Positions 7,762 through 15,737 of a stretch of 64,000 bases of DNA are shown here, piece by piece. Made by a program: the position numbers and the translations under genes. The DNA comes from Streptomyces fumigatiscleroticus. GTDB taxonomy: Bacteria; Actinomycetota; Actinomycetes; Streptomycetales; Streptomycetaceae. Within the stretch, counting starts at the first letter, position 1. Every line of letters starts with the position of its first letter. The stretch spans positions 124,001-188,000 of the forward strand of contig NZ_BMQF01000012.1 of the NCBI RefSeq assembly GCF_014647975.1. The letters run 5' to 3'. Below the pieces are notes generated by a model that did not search any database, was not told the DNA's origin, and saw nothing but the letters and a program-made list of their open reading frames with translations.

Positions 7762-8991
7762 CTACAGGGCGACGCCGAGCAGCGCGTCGACGGCCCGTGT
7801 CACCAGGCCCGGCGCACCGGTGTCCGTACCGCCGCCCTCCTGCTGGAGCGCGGCCCAGCGGTCGACCGCGGCGAGCGCGGCCGGGGCGTCGAGGTCCTCG
7901 GCGAGGGCCGCGCGGATCTCCTCCACCAGCGTCTCGGCGGACGGGCCGTCGGGCCGGGAGACGGCGGAGCGCCACCGGCCGAGCCGCGCGACGGCGTCCT
8001 GGAGCACCTGGTCGGTCCACTCCCAGTCGGAGCGGTAGTGGTGGGCGAGCAGGGCGAGCCGGATCGCGGCGGGGTCGACGCCGTCCCGCCGCAGCTGCGA
8101 GACGAAGACGAGGTTGCCCTTGGACTTGGACATCTTCTCGCCGTTCAGGGCCACCATGCCGGCGTGGACGTACGCCTTGGCCATCGGGAACTCGCCGGTG
8201 AGCACCTGGGCGTGCGAGGCGCCCATCTCGTGGTGCGGGAAGACGAGGTCGGAGCCGCCGCCCTGGACGTCGAAGCCCATGCCCAGGTGTTCCAGGGCGA
8301 TGGCGACGCACTCGATGTGCCAGCCGGGCCGGCCGCGGCCCAGCGATCCGCCGTCCCAGCTCGGCTCGCCGTCGCGGGCGGCCATCCAGAGCATGGGGTC
8401 GAGCGGGTTCTTCTTGCCCGGCCGGTCGGGGTCGCCGCCCCGCTCGGCGGAGAGCAGCCGCATCGCGGCGGCGTCGAGGTGCGAGACCTCACCGAAGTGC
8501 GGGTCGGACCCGACGGAGAAGTAGATGTCCCCTTCGAGCTCGTAGGCGGCGCCCGCCTCCCGCAGCCGCTCGACCAGCGGGACGATCCCCGGTATCGCCT
8601 CCACGGCACCGACGTAGTGGCGCGGGGGGAGCATGCGCAGCGCCGTCATGTCCTCGCGGAAGAGGGCCGTCTCCCGCTCGGCCAGGGCGGTCCAGTCGAT
8701 GCCGTCCCGGCCGGCCCGCTCCAGCAGCGGATCGTCGACATCGGTGACGTTCTGCACATAGTGGACCTGGCGCTTGGTGTCGAGCCACACGCGCTGCACG
8801 AGGTCGAACGCGTTGTAGGTCGCCGCGTGACCCATGTGGGTCGCGTCGTACGGCGTGATGCCGCAGACGTAGAGACGGGCGACGGGACCGGGGCGGAGGG
8901 TGACCGGACCGCCGGTCGCGGTGTCGTGGATCCTCAGGTCGCGGCCCTGACCAGGCAGGGCGGGGACCTCGGAAGCGGGCCAGGCATGCAT
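7762..8991 (-). CDS. mshC: L-cysteine:GlcN-Ins ligase (mycothiol biosynthesis)
   Basis: ATP-dependent ligation of cysteine to 1D-myo-inosityl 2-amino-2-deoxy-alpha-D-glucopyranoside, the penultimate step of mycothiol synthesis. 409 aa, as usual for MshC and shorter than cysteinyl-tRNA synthetase. It keeps the class I synthetase signatures: YVCGITPYDATHMGH (zinc-binding Cys43 and HIGH-type HMGH at 52-55) and KMSKS at residues 286-290. It lacks the C-terminal anticodon-binding domain of CysRS. The predicted start ATG at 8991 has no ribosome binding site but is preceded by TAGGCT at a leaderless distance. A terminator (9063-9101) separates it from the upstream gene, so it should have its own promoter. 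Confidence 0.96.
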   Translation of the reverse strand: MHAWPASEVPALPGQGRDLRIHDTATGGPVTLRPGPVARLYVCGITPYDATHMGHAATYNAFDLVQRVWLDTKRQVHYVQNVTDVDDPLLERAGRDGIDWTALAERETALFREDMTALRMLPPRHYVGAVEAIPGIVPLVERLREAGAAYELEGDIYFSVGSDPHFGEVSHLDAAAMRLLSAERGGDPDRPGKKNPLDPMLWMAARDGEPSWDGGSLGRGRPGWHIECVAIALEHLGMGFDVQGGGSDLVFPHHEMGASHAQVLTGEFPMAKAYVHAGMVALNGEKMSKSKGNLVFVSQLRRDGVDPAAIRLALLAHHYRSDWEWTDQVLQDAVARLGRWRSAVSRPDGPSAETLVEEIRAALAEDLDAPAALAAVDRWAALQQEGGGTDTGAPGLVTRAVDALLGVAL

Positions 8992-9062
8992 GTCATGAGC
9001 CTAACCGGACGGATGTTCCGGGTACGAACCGGACCGAGCCGGATGGCCGGTAAGGCGCTCTT

Positions 9063-9101
9063 GCGCGGTGCCGCCCGGTGTGCTTCCGGGCGGCACCGCG
9101 C
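9063..9101 (-). terminator. Terminator after the SCO1664-type gene
   Basis: Perfect 16-bp stem (9063-9078 with 9086-9101), 7-nt loop, 9 nt past the stop codon at 9110 on the minus strand. Confidence 0.78.
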
Positions 9102-9109
9102 CGCGGGCG

Positions 9110-9952
9110 CTACACGGGGGGCCACGGGATGGCCGGCCACTCCCCGCTCGGCTCGGGGTGCCGCCCGGTGGCCAGCAGCGCGTCGACCCGCGCACGGGTG
9201 GCGGCCACCTCGGCGGGCGTGATCAGCCCGCCCAGCCGGGTCGCCAGCTCCGCGCCGTCCTTCAGGCCCCCGCGCAGGGCGCCGAGCACCTGGAGTGCCT
9301 CCGGGGTGAGCGGCTCGCCGGCCCAGCCCCACAGCAGCGTGCGCAGTTTGTTCTCGGCGTGGAAGGTCACCCCGTGGTCGATGCCGTACAGCCGGCCCGC
9401 TCCGCCGGGCAGCAGATGCCCGCCCTTGCGGTCGGCGTTGTTGAGCACGGCGTCCAGTACGGCGAGCCGCCGCAGCCGCTCGTCGTCGGCGTGCACCAGC
9501 AGCGCGGTCTCCCCCTCGCCGACCTCGGCGAAGCCGATCGCCTTCCAGCCCGGCCCGGGCTCCTCGCCCTCCACCAGGGCGAGCAGCTCCGCGTCCGGCA
9601 CCGCCTCGATCCACAGCTGGCACATGCCCTCGCCGTACGGTCCGTCGCGCAGCACGGTGGGCGGCACCAGTCCCCAGCCGGTGGCCTCGGAGACCTCGTA
9701 GGCCGCCACCTCGCGCTGTGCGAGCGTGCCGTCGGGGAAGTCCCACAGGGGTCTCTCCCCGGCCACCGGCTTGTAGATGCAGGGCACCTCGCGGTCCTCG
9801 TGCGCCACCGTGCAGTACAGCGCCGCGTTGGAGGCCTCACGGATGCGTCCGCGGACGGTCAGCTCGCCCTCGGCGAGCAGCTCGGCGGCCTCCGCACCGT
9901 CGATCGCGTCGGCCGTCACGCCCCGCGGCGGTATCCGTTCTGGCGCGGACAT
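9110..9952 (-). CDS. SCO1664 family protein, PI3/4-kinase-like fold
   Basis: 280-aa conserved actinobacterial protein with no established function. ATG 9952 is favoured by GGAAGG just upstream. Kinase-like landmarks are visible: an ATP-site-like Lys in VPCIYKPVAGERPLWDFP, a catalytic-loop-like LNNADRKGGHLL and a metal-site-like YGIDHGVTFH. This resembles the lipid-kinase/HipA-type atypical kinase superfamily; actual kinase activity is inference. It overlaps the end of the DUF3090 gene upstream by 37 nt and stands in a conserved set with DUF3090, a histidine phosphatase and mshC. From memory, these three families have successive TIGRFAM models defined from the same actinobacterial neighbourhood. 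Confidence 0.88.
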   Translation of the reverse strand: MSAPERIPPRGVTADAIDGAEAAELLAEGELTVRGRIREASNAALYCTVAHEDREVPCIYKPVAGERPLWDFPDGTLAQREVAAYEVSEATGWGLVPPTVLRDGPYGEGMCQLWIEAVPDAELLALVEGEEPGPGWKAIGFAEVGEGETALLVHADDERLRRLAVLDAVLNNADRKGGHLLPGGAGRLYGIDHGVTFHAENKLRTLLWGWAGEPLTPEALQVLGALRGGLKDGAELATRLGGLITPAEVAATRARVDALLATGRHPEPSGEWPAIPWPPV

Positions 9953-10506
9953 ACGTGTCCTTCCGGGTCGAGGGGCAGGCTGCACAGCGGGCACGGCGGC
10001 CGGCCGGCGTTGACGACGTCGAGAGCGCGCTTGGCGAACGCGCGGGCCTGCGCGCCGGTGAGCCGGACCCGCAGCATCGGGGGCCCGTTCTCCTCGTCCT
10101 GGAGGAGCCGCTCCTCGGCCTCGGCCAGGTCCTCCTCGGAGTCGGCGTCCAGCTCCACCAGGGCCTGCGCCTCGACGATCATGCGCTGGTCGTCACCGTC
10201 CCAGGCCAGCGCCATGGTGCCGACCCGGAACTCCTCCTCGACGGGGGTGTCCAGCGGGGCGGTGTCGGCGATCTCCGTGGGGGCCACGGCGGGCACGGAG
10301 GCGCTGCCCCCGCTGCGCCGTACGACCTCGTCGAGCAGCTCGTCCATGCGCTCGGCGAGCGCTGCGACCTGGGTCTTCTCCAGGGCCACGCTGGTCGTCC
10401 GGGAGCCGGCCGAGGCCTGGAGGAAGAAGGTACGGCGCCCGGGCAGTCCGACCGTACCGGCCACGAAACGGTCCGGTTGGTCGTAGAGGAACACCTGACG
10501 GGACAC
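9916..10506 (-). CDS. DUF3090 family protein
   Basis: 196-aa conserved actinobacterial protein of unknown function. GTG 10506 is chosen because the family consensus begins SRQVFLYDQPDRFVAGTVG and GGAG (10515-10518) lies 8 nt upstream; an in-frame ATG exists at 10539. The N-terminal half is beta-rich (FVAGTVGLPGRRTFFLQASAG). A central acidic helix (ALAERMDELLDEVV) follows, then a C-terminal Cys/His cluster, CPLCSLPLDPEGHVCPRQNG, which looks like a small zinc ribbon (CxxC...HxC). The gene overlaps the kinase-like gene downstream, so the two proteins are translationally coupled. Partnership with that protein is inference. Confidence 0.88.
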   Translation of the reverse strand: MSRQVFLYDQPDRFVAGTVGLPGRRTFFLQASAGSRTTSVALEKTQVAALAERMDELLDEVVRRSGGSASVPAVAPTEIADTAPLDTPVEEEFRVGTMALAWDGDDQRMIVEAQALVELDADSEEDLAEAEERLLQDEENGPPMLRVRLTGAQARAFAKRALDVVNAGRPPCPLCSLPLDPEGHVCPRQNGYRRGA

Positions 10507-10629
10507 GTCCTGATCTCCATGGGAATCGTGGGTCGACAACGACTTCGGGACCGACCGACCGCATCGGGCCGCCCCGCTGCCGGCAAGTGCGCCGGTGCTG
10601 CAACCGCTTCACCCTACTGCGGCCGACGA

Positions 10630-11316
10630 TCACGGTGCGCCCGCACCGCCCCCGACCGGGGCGTCGCCGGCCGGGGGCTCCTCCCGGGGCACCAGGGAGG
10701 TGAAGTCCCCGGTGTCCCCGAGACGGACGAGGAACGGCCTGAGCCGTGTGTAGCGGATCGCGGTGATGGAACACGGTTCGACGGAGATCCGCTGGAAGAG
10801 GTCGAGATGAAGTCCGAGTGCGTCGGCGACGAGGGACTTGATGACGTCCCCGTGGGAGCACATGAGGTACACGGCGTCGGCGCCGTGGTCCCGCTCCACG
10901 CGCGCGTTCCACTCGCGTACGGCCTCGGCGGCGCGGGTCTGCATCGCCCGCATCGACTCGCCGCCGGGGAACGCCGCCGCCGAGGGGTGCGCCTGCACCA
11001 CCTCCATCAGCGGGTCGTCGCCGAGCTCGGCGAGCTTGCGCCCGGACCAGTCGCCGTAGTGGCACTCGCCGATCCGTTCGTCGGTGTGCGAGCGCAGACC
11101 GGGCCGGGCGTCCAGCAGCGGCCGGACCGTCTCCCGGCAGCGCTGGAGCGGGCTGGTGACGACTTCGGCGAGGGGCAGCTCGGCGAGCCGCCCGGGCAGC
11201 GCGGCGGCCTGCGCGGCGCCGCGTTCGTCCAGGGCGACGCCGGGCGTCCAGCCGGCGAGCAGTCCCTCGGTGTTGGCGGTGGAACGTCCGTGCCGGACCA
11301 GGATCAGCGTGGGCAT
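10630..11316 (-). CDS. Histidine phosphatase family protein (MSMEG_4193-type)
   Basis: 228-aa branch-1 histidine phosphatase. The phospho-accepting motif LVRHGRS lies at residues 7-12 (His9), the second catalytic His is in LMCSHGDVIKSL, and Arg/Glu residues of the pocket lie in SPLQRCRET and FPGGESM. The start ATG 11316 is immediately followed by the catalytic strand. The substrate is unknown. It belongs to a phosphoglycerate-mutase-like subgroup conserved next to mshC-region genes. The order phosphatase, DUF3090, kinase-like protein, all on the minus strand with short gaps, makes an operon and a functional link likely. Confidence 0.92.
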   Translation of the reverse strand: MPTLILVRHGRSTANTEGLLAGWTPGVALDERGAAQAAALPGRLAELPLAEVVTSPLQRCRETVRPLLDARPGLRSHTDERIGECHYGDWSGRKLAELGDDPLMEVVQAHPSAAAFPGGESMRAMQTRAAEAVREWNARVERDHGADAVYLMCSHGDVIKSLVADALGLHLDLFQRISVEPCSITAIRYTRLRPFLVRLGDTGDFTSLVPREEPPAGDAPVGGGAGAP

Positions 11317-11460
11317 GCCGCCCAGGGTAGGCGTACGCCGTCGGTCGGGGTGTGCCGCCGCCGCGCGCCGGTCGCACAACGGCCCGGGGCGCGGGTATCG
11401 GCATCTGTGACACCCACGTGTGCGGGCGCGCCGGCGCCCGCACGGAAGGAGGCACGCTCC

Positions 11461-12456
11461 GTGATCGTCGACTGCGCCATCTACCGTGACGGCTGCCGTA
11501 CCGAGGGCCCCGAGGACTTCTCCGACGCCCTCGGCGAGGCGCGGAACGCGGGCGGTTTCGTCTGGGTCGGTCTGCACGAGCCCACGGAGCAGGAGTTCGA
11601 CCACGTCAGCCGGGAGTTCGCGCTGCATCCGCTGGCCGTCGAGGACGCCCTCAAGGCGCATCAGCGGCCGAAGCTGGAGGTGTACGACGACTCGCTCTTC
11701 CTGGTCCTCAAGCCGGTGGTGTACGAGCCGGACGGCGACACCGTCTCCACCGGCGAGGTCATGATCTTCCTGGGCGACTCGTTCGCGGTGGTGGTCCGGC
11801 ACGGCGACGGCGCGCCGCTGAAGGCCGTGCGGCAGCGCCTGGAGAAGGAGCCGGAGCTGCTGGGCAAGGGCCCCACCTCGGTGCTGTACGCGATCGCCGA
11901 CGCCGTCGTCGACCACTACCTGGAGGTGGCGACCGAGTTGCAGACCGATCTGGAGGAGTTGGAGACGGAGGTCTTCTCGCCCGACAACGGCGGCTCCCGC
12001 CACACGGCGTCCCGCATCTACGGCTTCAAGCGGCAGATCCTGGAGTTCCGCCGGGCGACCGGCCCGCTGGCGCTGCCGCTGAGCCGGCTGGCGGGCACCG
12101 GCCAGTTCGGCGTCACGGTGCCCTTCGTCAACGACAAGGCACGGCCCTTCTTCCGGGACGTGAACGACCACCTGATGCGCGTGAACGAGTCCGTGGACGG
12201 CCTGGACCGGCTGGTCTCGGACATCCTGTCGGCGCATCTGGCCCAGATGAGCGTCCGCCAGAACGACGACATGCGGAAGATCTCCGCGTGGGCGGCGATG
12301 GCCGCCGTCCCCACCATGATCGCGGGGATCTACGGCATGAACTTCGAGCACATGCCGGAGCTGCACTGGATGTGGTCGTATCCGGCGGTGATCGCGTTGA
12401 TGGCCGTGCTGGAGGTGCTGCTGTACCGGCTGTTCAAGCGCCGCGGCTGGCTGTGA
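11461..12456 (+). CDS. corA: CorA family magnesium/cobalt transporter
   Basis: 331-aa CorA-type divalent cation channel of the cytoplasmic membrane, working as a pentamer. A large N-terminal cytoplasmic domain and long helix precede two C-terminal transmembrane helices. The diagnostic GMN motif is at residues 292-294 (AGIYGMNFEHMPEL), followed by the second helix and a basic tail (FKRRGW). GTG 11461 is set by GGAAGGAGG at 11444-11452. It is divergent from the histidine phosphatase operon with 144 bp between. I saw no obvious Mg-sensing leader in that space. Confidence 0.95.
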   Translation: MIVDCAIYRDGCRTEGPEDFSDALGEARNAGGFVWVGLHEPTEQEFDHVSREFALHPLAVEDALKAHQRPKLEVYDDSLFLVLKPVVYEPDGDTVSTGEVMIFLGDSFAVVVRHGDGAPLKAVRQRLEKEPELLGKGPTSVLYAIADAVVDHYLEVATELQTDLEELETEVFSPDNGGSRHTASRIYGFKRQILEFRRATGPLALPLSRLAGTGQFGVTVPFVNDKARPFFRDVNDHLMRVNESVDGLDRLVSDILSAHLAQMSVRQNDDMRKISAWAAMAAVPTMIAGIYGMNFEHMPELHWMWSYPAVIALMAVLEVLLYRLFKRRGWL

Positions 12457-12462
12457 GCCCGG

Positions 12463-12490
12463 TGAGCCGGCCGGGCCCCGGGCCGGCTCA
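12463..12490. terminator. Bidirectional terminator between corA and the ferritin-like gene
   Basis: 10-bp stem (12463-12472 with 12481-12490) with an 8-nt GC loop between the convergent stop codons; the right arm contains the stop of the minus-strand gene. Confidence 0.6.
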
Positions 12491-13279
12491 GGCGACCTCG
12501 GGCGCCGCGGTGGCCGGGCCGCCCAGCGCGTCGCGCCGCTCGGGCATCGTGAGGGTCACCATGCGGCGCCAGCCCGCCAGCCGCTCGTAGGCGTAGAGCG
12601 CGTGGATGCCCGCCGCGAGCGCCGCCGACCTGGCCCTGGGCCAGCCGAGGATGCGTCCCATGTGGGCCATGACGGCGAGGCTGACGTCACGGTGGACGCG
12701 GATCTCGGCGAGGGCGCACTCGCGCAGCGTCCGCCGGATGAGCGGGCCGTGTCCGGCGGACGCGAGGCGCAGCAGCTCCTCGTGGGTGTACGCGAGGTGG
12801 TTGTCCTCGTCGTCGGAGATCATGCGGACCGCCCTGCCGACCTCCGGGTGGTCCGCGAAGTACGCGCACAACATCGCCATCTGGTCGGCGGCGCGCTGCT
12901 CGGTGACCCGGCTGTGTGCCAGGTAGGTGACGATGTCCTCGACCGTGAGCGGCCGGTCGCCCTTCAGCTTCTCGTGCGCGAGACCGATGCCGTGCCGCTC
13001 CAGGAGCATGGTGTAGTCGGTCTCGGGCGGCACCCGGACCGGCCGCAGACCGCGCTTGTTCAGCAGGGCGTTGAAGATCCGCCCGTGCTTGTCCTCGTCC
13101 GCTCCGTGCCGTGCGATCTTCGGAGCCAGGGCGCGCTCGCCCTCCGGCACCAGCGCCGCGATCCGCCCGTTCTCCCAGCCGCCCTGCGTCTCCCCGCTGG
13201 CCGCGATGGAGCAGAAGAGCCGGTACGACGCGTCGTTGTCGATGATCTCCTGGAACAGACTCTTGGCCGAAAGCATCAT
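12488..13279 (-). CDS. Ferritin-like domain protein
   Basis: 263-aa all-helical protein of the ferritin-like superfamily. Candidate di-metal ligands are spaced over four helices: SGETQGGWENGR, HGADEDKHGRIFN, a central helix with EQRAAD, and ISDDEDNHLAYTHEEL. ATG 13279 has AGGAGA 7 nt upstream (13287-13292). The function is not established. Related proteins are di-iron oxygenases or iron/redox handling proteins, and the E-x-x-H pattern in two helices suggests metal is bound. It lies between corA (convergent) and the F420 oxidoreductase (same strand, 220 bp upstream, separated by a hairpin). Confidence 0.78.
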   Translation of the reverse strand: MMLSAKSLFQEIIDNDASYRLFCSIAASGETQGGWENGRIAALVPEGERALAPKIARHGADEDKHGRIFNALLNKRGLRPVRVPPETDYTMLLERHGIGLAHEKLKGDRPLTVEDIVTYLAHSRVTEQRAADQMAMLCAYFADHPEVGRAVRMISDDEDNHLAYTHEELLRLASAGHGPLIRRTLRECALAEIRVHRDVSLAVMAHMGRILGWPRARSAALAAGIHALYAYERLAGWRRMVTLTMPERRDALGGPATAAPEVA

Positions 13280-13430
13280 GGGCACCTCTCCTCAGGGTCC
13301 GCAAAGAACGAGTCAAGTCCGGGACGAAGGAGGCGGCAACCGATGTGTCGGACAACTGCGCCGAAAGGTGGACCGCGCGGGATGCGGGCGGGCGTAACCG
13401 TGCGGGCGCGACGGCGTTGTTCCCCGTGAC

Positions 13431-13469
13431 GGCCGTGGCGGGGAAGACCCCCGAGCCCCCACCACGGCC
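13431..13469 (-). terminator. Probable terminator after the F420-dependent oxidoreductase
   Basis: 8-bp outer stem GGCCGTGG (13431-13438) with CCACGGCC (13462-13469) and G/C-rich inner pairing, 31 nt past the stop codon on the minus strand. Confidence 0.5.
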
Positions 13470-13499
13470 GCAGGCATCTGCGCCGGGCCCGCGTCGTCG

Positions 13500-14555
13500 T
13501 CACGCGAGTCCGGCGCGCTCCAGGGCCTCGACGCCGGCGCGCAGCGCGGCGATCCGCTCGTCGAGCGTGAAGCCCGCGGGGGCGAGGGTCAGGGTGGTGA
13601 CTCCGGCGGCGGCGTAGGCCCGCATCCGGTCCGCGATCCGGTCCACCGAGCCCAGCAGCGTCGTCCTGTCGATCAGCTCGTGCGGTACGGCGGCCGCGGC
13701 GCCCTGCTTGTCGCCGGTCAGGTACTTGTCCTGGATCTCGGCGGCCTCCTTCTCGTACCCCATGCGCTGGGCGAGCCGGTTGTAGAAGTTCTGCTTGCGG
13801 CTGCCCATGCCGCCGACGTAGAGCGCGGTGTAGGGGCGGAAGGTGTCGGCGAGCGCGGGCACGTCCTTGTCGTCGCCGACGGCGAGCGGCAGGGTCGGGC
13901 AGACGTCGAACCCGTCGAGGGTCTTGCCCGCCTTCTCGCGCCCGGCGCGCAGATGCCGGACCGCGGTCTCCTCCAGGTGGTCGGCGGAGGGGAAGATCAG
14001 CAGGGCGCCGTCGGCGATCTCGCCGGTCTGCTCGAGGTTCTTCGGGCCGATGGCGGCGATGTACAGCGGGATGTGCTCGCGCTGCGGGTGCACGGTCAGC
14101 TTGATCGGCTTGCCCGGGCCGCCGGGCAGCGGCAGCGTCCAGTGCTCGCCCTCGTAGCTCAGCCGCTCCCGGGTCATCGCCTTCCGGACGATCTCGACGT
14201 ACTCGCGGGTGCGGGCCAGCGGTTTGTCGAACTTCACCCCGTACCAGCCCTCGGAGACCTGCGGGCCGGAGACGCCCAGGCCGAGCCGGAAGCGGCCGCC
14301 CGACAGCGAGTCCAGGGTGGCGGCCGTCATCGCGGTCATCGCGGGCTGGCGGGCGGGGATCTGGAAGATGGCCGAGCCGACGTCGATGCGCTCGGTCTGC
14401 GCGGCGACCCAGGTGAGCACGGTGGCCGCGTCGGAGCCGTAGGCCTCGGCGGCCCAGCAGACGGCGTAGCCGAGCCGGTCGGCCTCCTGGGCGACGGCGA
14501 GATTGTCGGCGTCCATTCCGGCGCCCCAGTAGCCGAGGTTGATCCCGAGCTGCAT
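13500..14555 (-). CDS. LLM class F420-dependent oxidoreductase (Rv3520c-type)
   Basis: 351-aa luciferase-like TIM-barrel oxidoreductase predicted to use F420H2. Family landmarks: N-terminal MQLGINLGYWGAG strand, AEAYGSDAATVLTWVAAQTERIDVGSAI (second strand), the SGGRFRLGLGVSGPQV phosphate-binding loop and the C-terminal AGVTTLTL region. The length and GYWGAGMD start match the Rv3520c-like subgroup. Its substrate is unknown. ATG 14555 has AAGGGGA upstream. An inverted repeat (14568-14581) sits between that RBS and the divergent aldo/keto reductase gene. Confidence 0.93.
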   Translation of the reverse strand: MQLGINLGYWGAGMDADNLAVAQEADRLGYAVCWAAEAYGSDAATVLTWVAAQTERIDVGSAIFQIPARQPAMTAMTAATLDSLSGGRFRLGLGVSGPQVSEGWYGVKFDKPLARTREYVEIVRKAMTRERLSYEGEHWTLPLPGGPGKPIKLTVHPQREHIPLYIAAIGPKNLEQTGEIADGALLIFPSADHLEETAVRHLRAGREKAGKTLDGFDVCPTLPLAVGDDKDVPALADTFRPYTALYVGGMGSRKQNFYNRLAQRMGYEKEAAEIQDKYLTGDKQGAAAAVPHELIDRTTLLGSVDRIADRMRAYAAAGVTTLTLAPAGFTLDERIAALRAGVEALERAGLA

Positions 14556-14567
14556 GGCCGATTCCCC

Positions 14568-14581
14568 TTACCGATCAGTAA
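14568..14581. promoter_or_regulatory. Near-perfect dyad in the oxidoreductase leader
   Basis: TTACCGATCAGTAA (12 of 14 positions symmetric) lies 13 nt upstream of the F420 oxidoreductase start. The length and form fit a TetR- or MarR-type operator. The cognate regulator is not identifiable here. Confidence 0.4.
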
Positions 14582-14753
14582 CGTCCCTTGTGCGGGCACC
14601 TTAGCGTGGGAGCCGGGGCCGCAGGAGGGCGCGGGTACGGGGAGGACGGCCTCCCCGGCCGTGACGGTGCTGCCGGCGATGTGGTTCCGCCGGCCGGATT
14701 CGGTTGTCCACAGGCACCCACGCCTCAACTTCTGGCCAGTAATCTCGGCGTTC

Positions 14754-15737
14754 ATGGAGCAGAGGCATCTCGGCCGCACCGGCCTGCGCGTGTCCCGCAT
14801 CGGTCTCGGCACCCTGACCTGGGGCCGGGACACCGACGAGCACGATGCCGCGGACCTCTTGAAGACGTTCTGGGAAGCGGGCGGGACCCTCGTCGACACG
14901 GCGGACGTGTACGGCGACGGAGAGGCCGAGTACCTCCTCGGCAAGCTGATAGCGGGGCTGGTGCCGCGCCGGGACCTGATCATCTCGACCAAGGCGGGCA
15001 GCGTGCCCGACCCCGACCGGCGCTTCGACGGCTCGCGCGGCCATCTGCTCTCCGCGCTGGACGACTCCCTCGCCCGCCTGGGCACCGACTACGTCGACCT
15101 GTGGCACGTGCACGCCTTCGACCCCGACACCCCGCTGGAGGAGACGCTGCACGCCCTGGACCTGGCGGTCGGCAGCGGCCGTGCCCGCTACGCCGGCGTC
15201 TCCAACTTCTGCGGCTGGCAGCTGGCCAAGGCGGGCACCTGGCAGCTGGCGGCGCCGGGCGCGCGCACCCGGCTGGCGAGCACGCAGATGGAGTACTCGC
15301 TGCTCCAGCGCGGCATCGAGCGGGAGGTGCTGCCGGCCGCCCTCGACCTGGGCATCGGCCTGCTGCCCTCCTCGCCGCTCGGCCGCGGGGTGCTGACCGG
15401 CAAGTACCGGGACGCGATGCCGCCGGACTCCCGGGGGGCCTCCGAGCATCTGGCGCCGTTCGTCGCGCCGTATCTGGACGACACCGCGAGCCGCATCGTG
15501 GACGCGGTGGCGACGGCGGCGGACGGGCTGGCGGTCACCCCGCTCCAGGTGGCCCTGGCCTGGGTCCGCGACCGGCCCGGCGTGGCCGCCCCGATCGTCG
15601 GCGCACGGAACGCACAGCAGCTCACGGCGGCACTGTCAGTGGAGGCGCTTAGTCTTCCTGACGAGATCTGCCGGGCGCTCGACGATGTGTCGGCGCCCGT
15701 GCACCGCTATCCCGATCACGACTGGAGCACGCTGTGA
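14754..15737 (+). CDS. Aldo/keto reductase
   Basis: 327-aa NADPH-dependent TIM-barrel reductase. The catalytic tetrad is recognisable: Asp and Tyr in LVDTADVYGDGEAE, Lys in IISTKAGS and His in DYVDLWHVHAFD. The C-terminal cofactor segment AAPIVGARNAQQL is also present. The ATG at 14754 has no clear ribosome binding site, but TAATCT (14740-14745) lies 8 nt before it, a leaderless-type layout. The substrate is unknown; the sequence resembles the YajO/YeaE group. The stop overlaps the start of the next gene (15734), so the two are translationally coupled. Confidence 0.93.
   Translation: MEQRHLGRTGLRVSRIGLGTLTWGRDTDEHDAADLLKTFWEAGGTLVDTADVYGDGEAEYLLGKLIAGLVPRRDLIISTKAGSVPDPDRRFDGSRGHLLSALDDSLARLGTDYVDLWHVHAFDPDTPLEETLHALDLAVGSGRARYAGVSNFCGWQLAKAGTWQLAAPGARTRLASTQMEYSLLQRGIEREVLPAALDLGIGLLPSSPLGRGVLTGKYRDAMPPDSRGASEHLAPFVAPYLDDTASRIVDAVATAADGLAVTPLQVALAWVRDRPGVAAPIVGARNAQQLTAALSVEALSLPDEICRALDDVSAPVHRYPDHDWSTL

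Noticed and set aside
11317..11460. Mg-sensing riboswitch before corA
   Set aside because: No multi-stem structure or conserved M-box could be recognised in this 144-bp space.
13680..14753. Upstream extension of the aldo/keto reductase frame
   Set aside because: It runs antisense through the F420 oxidoreductase gene; the AKR fold begins at ATG 14754.
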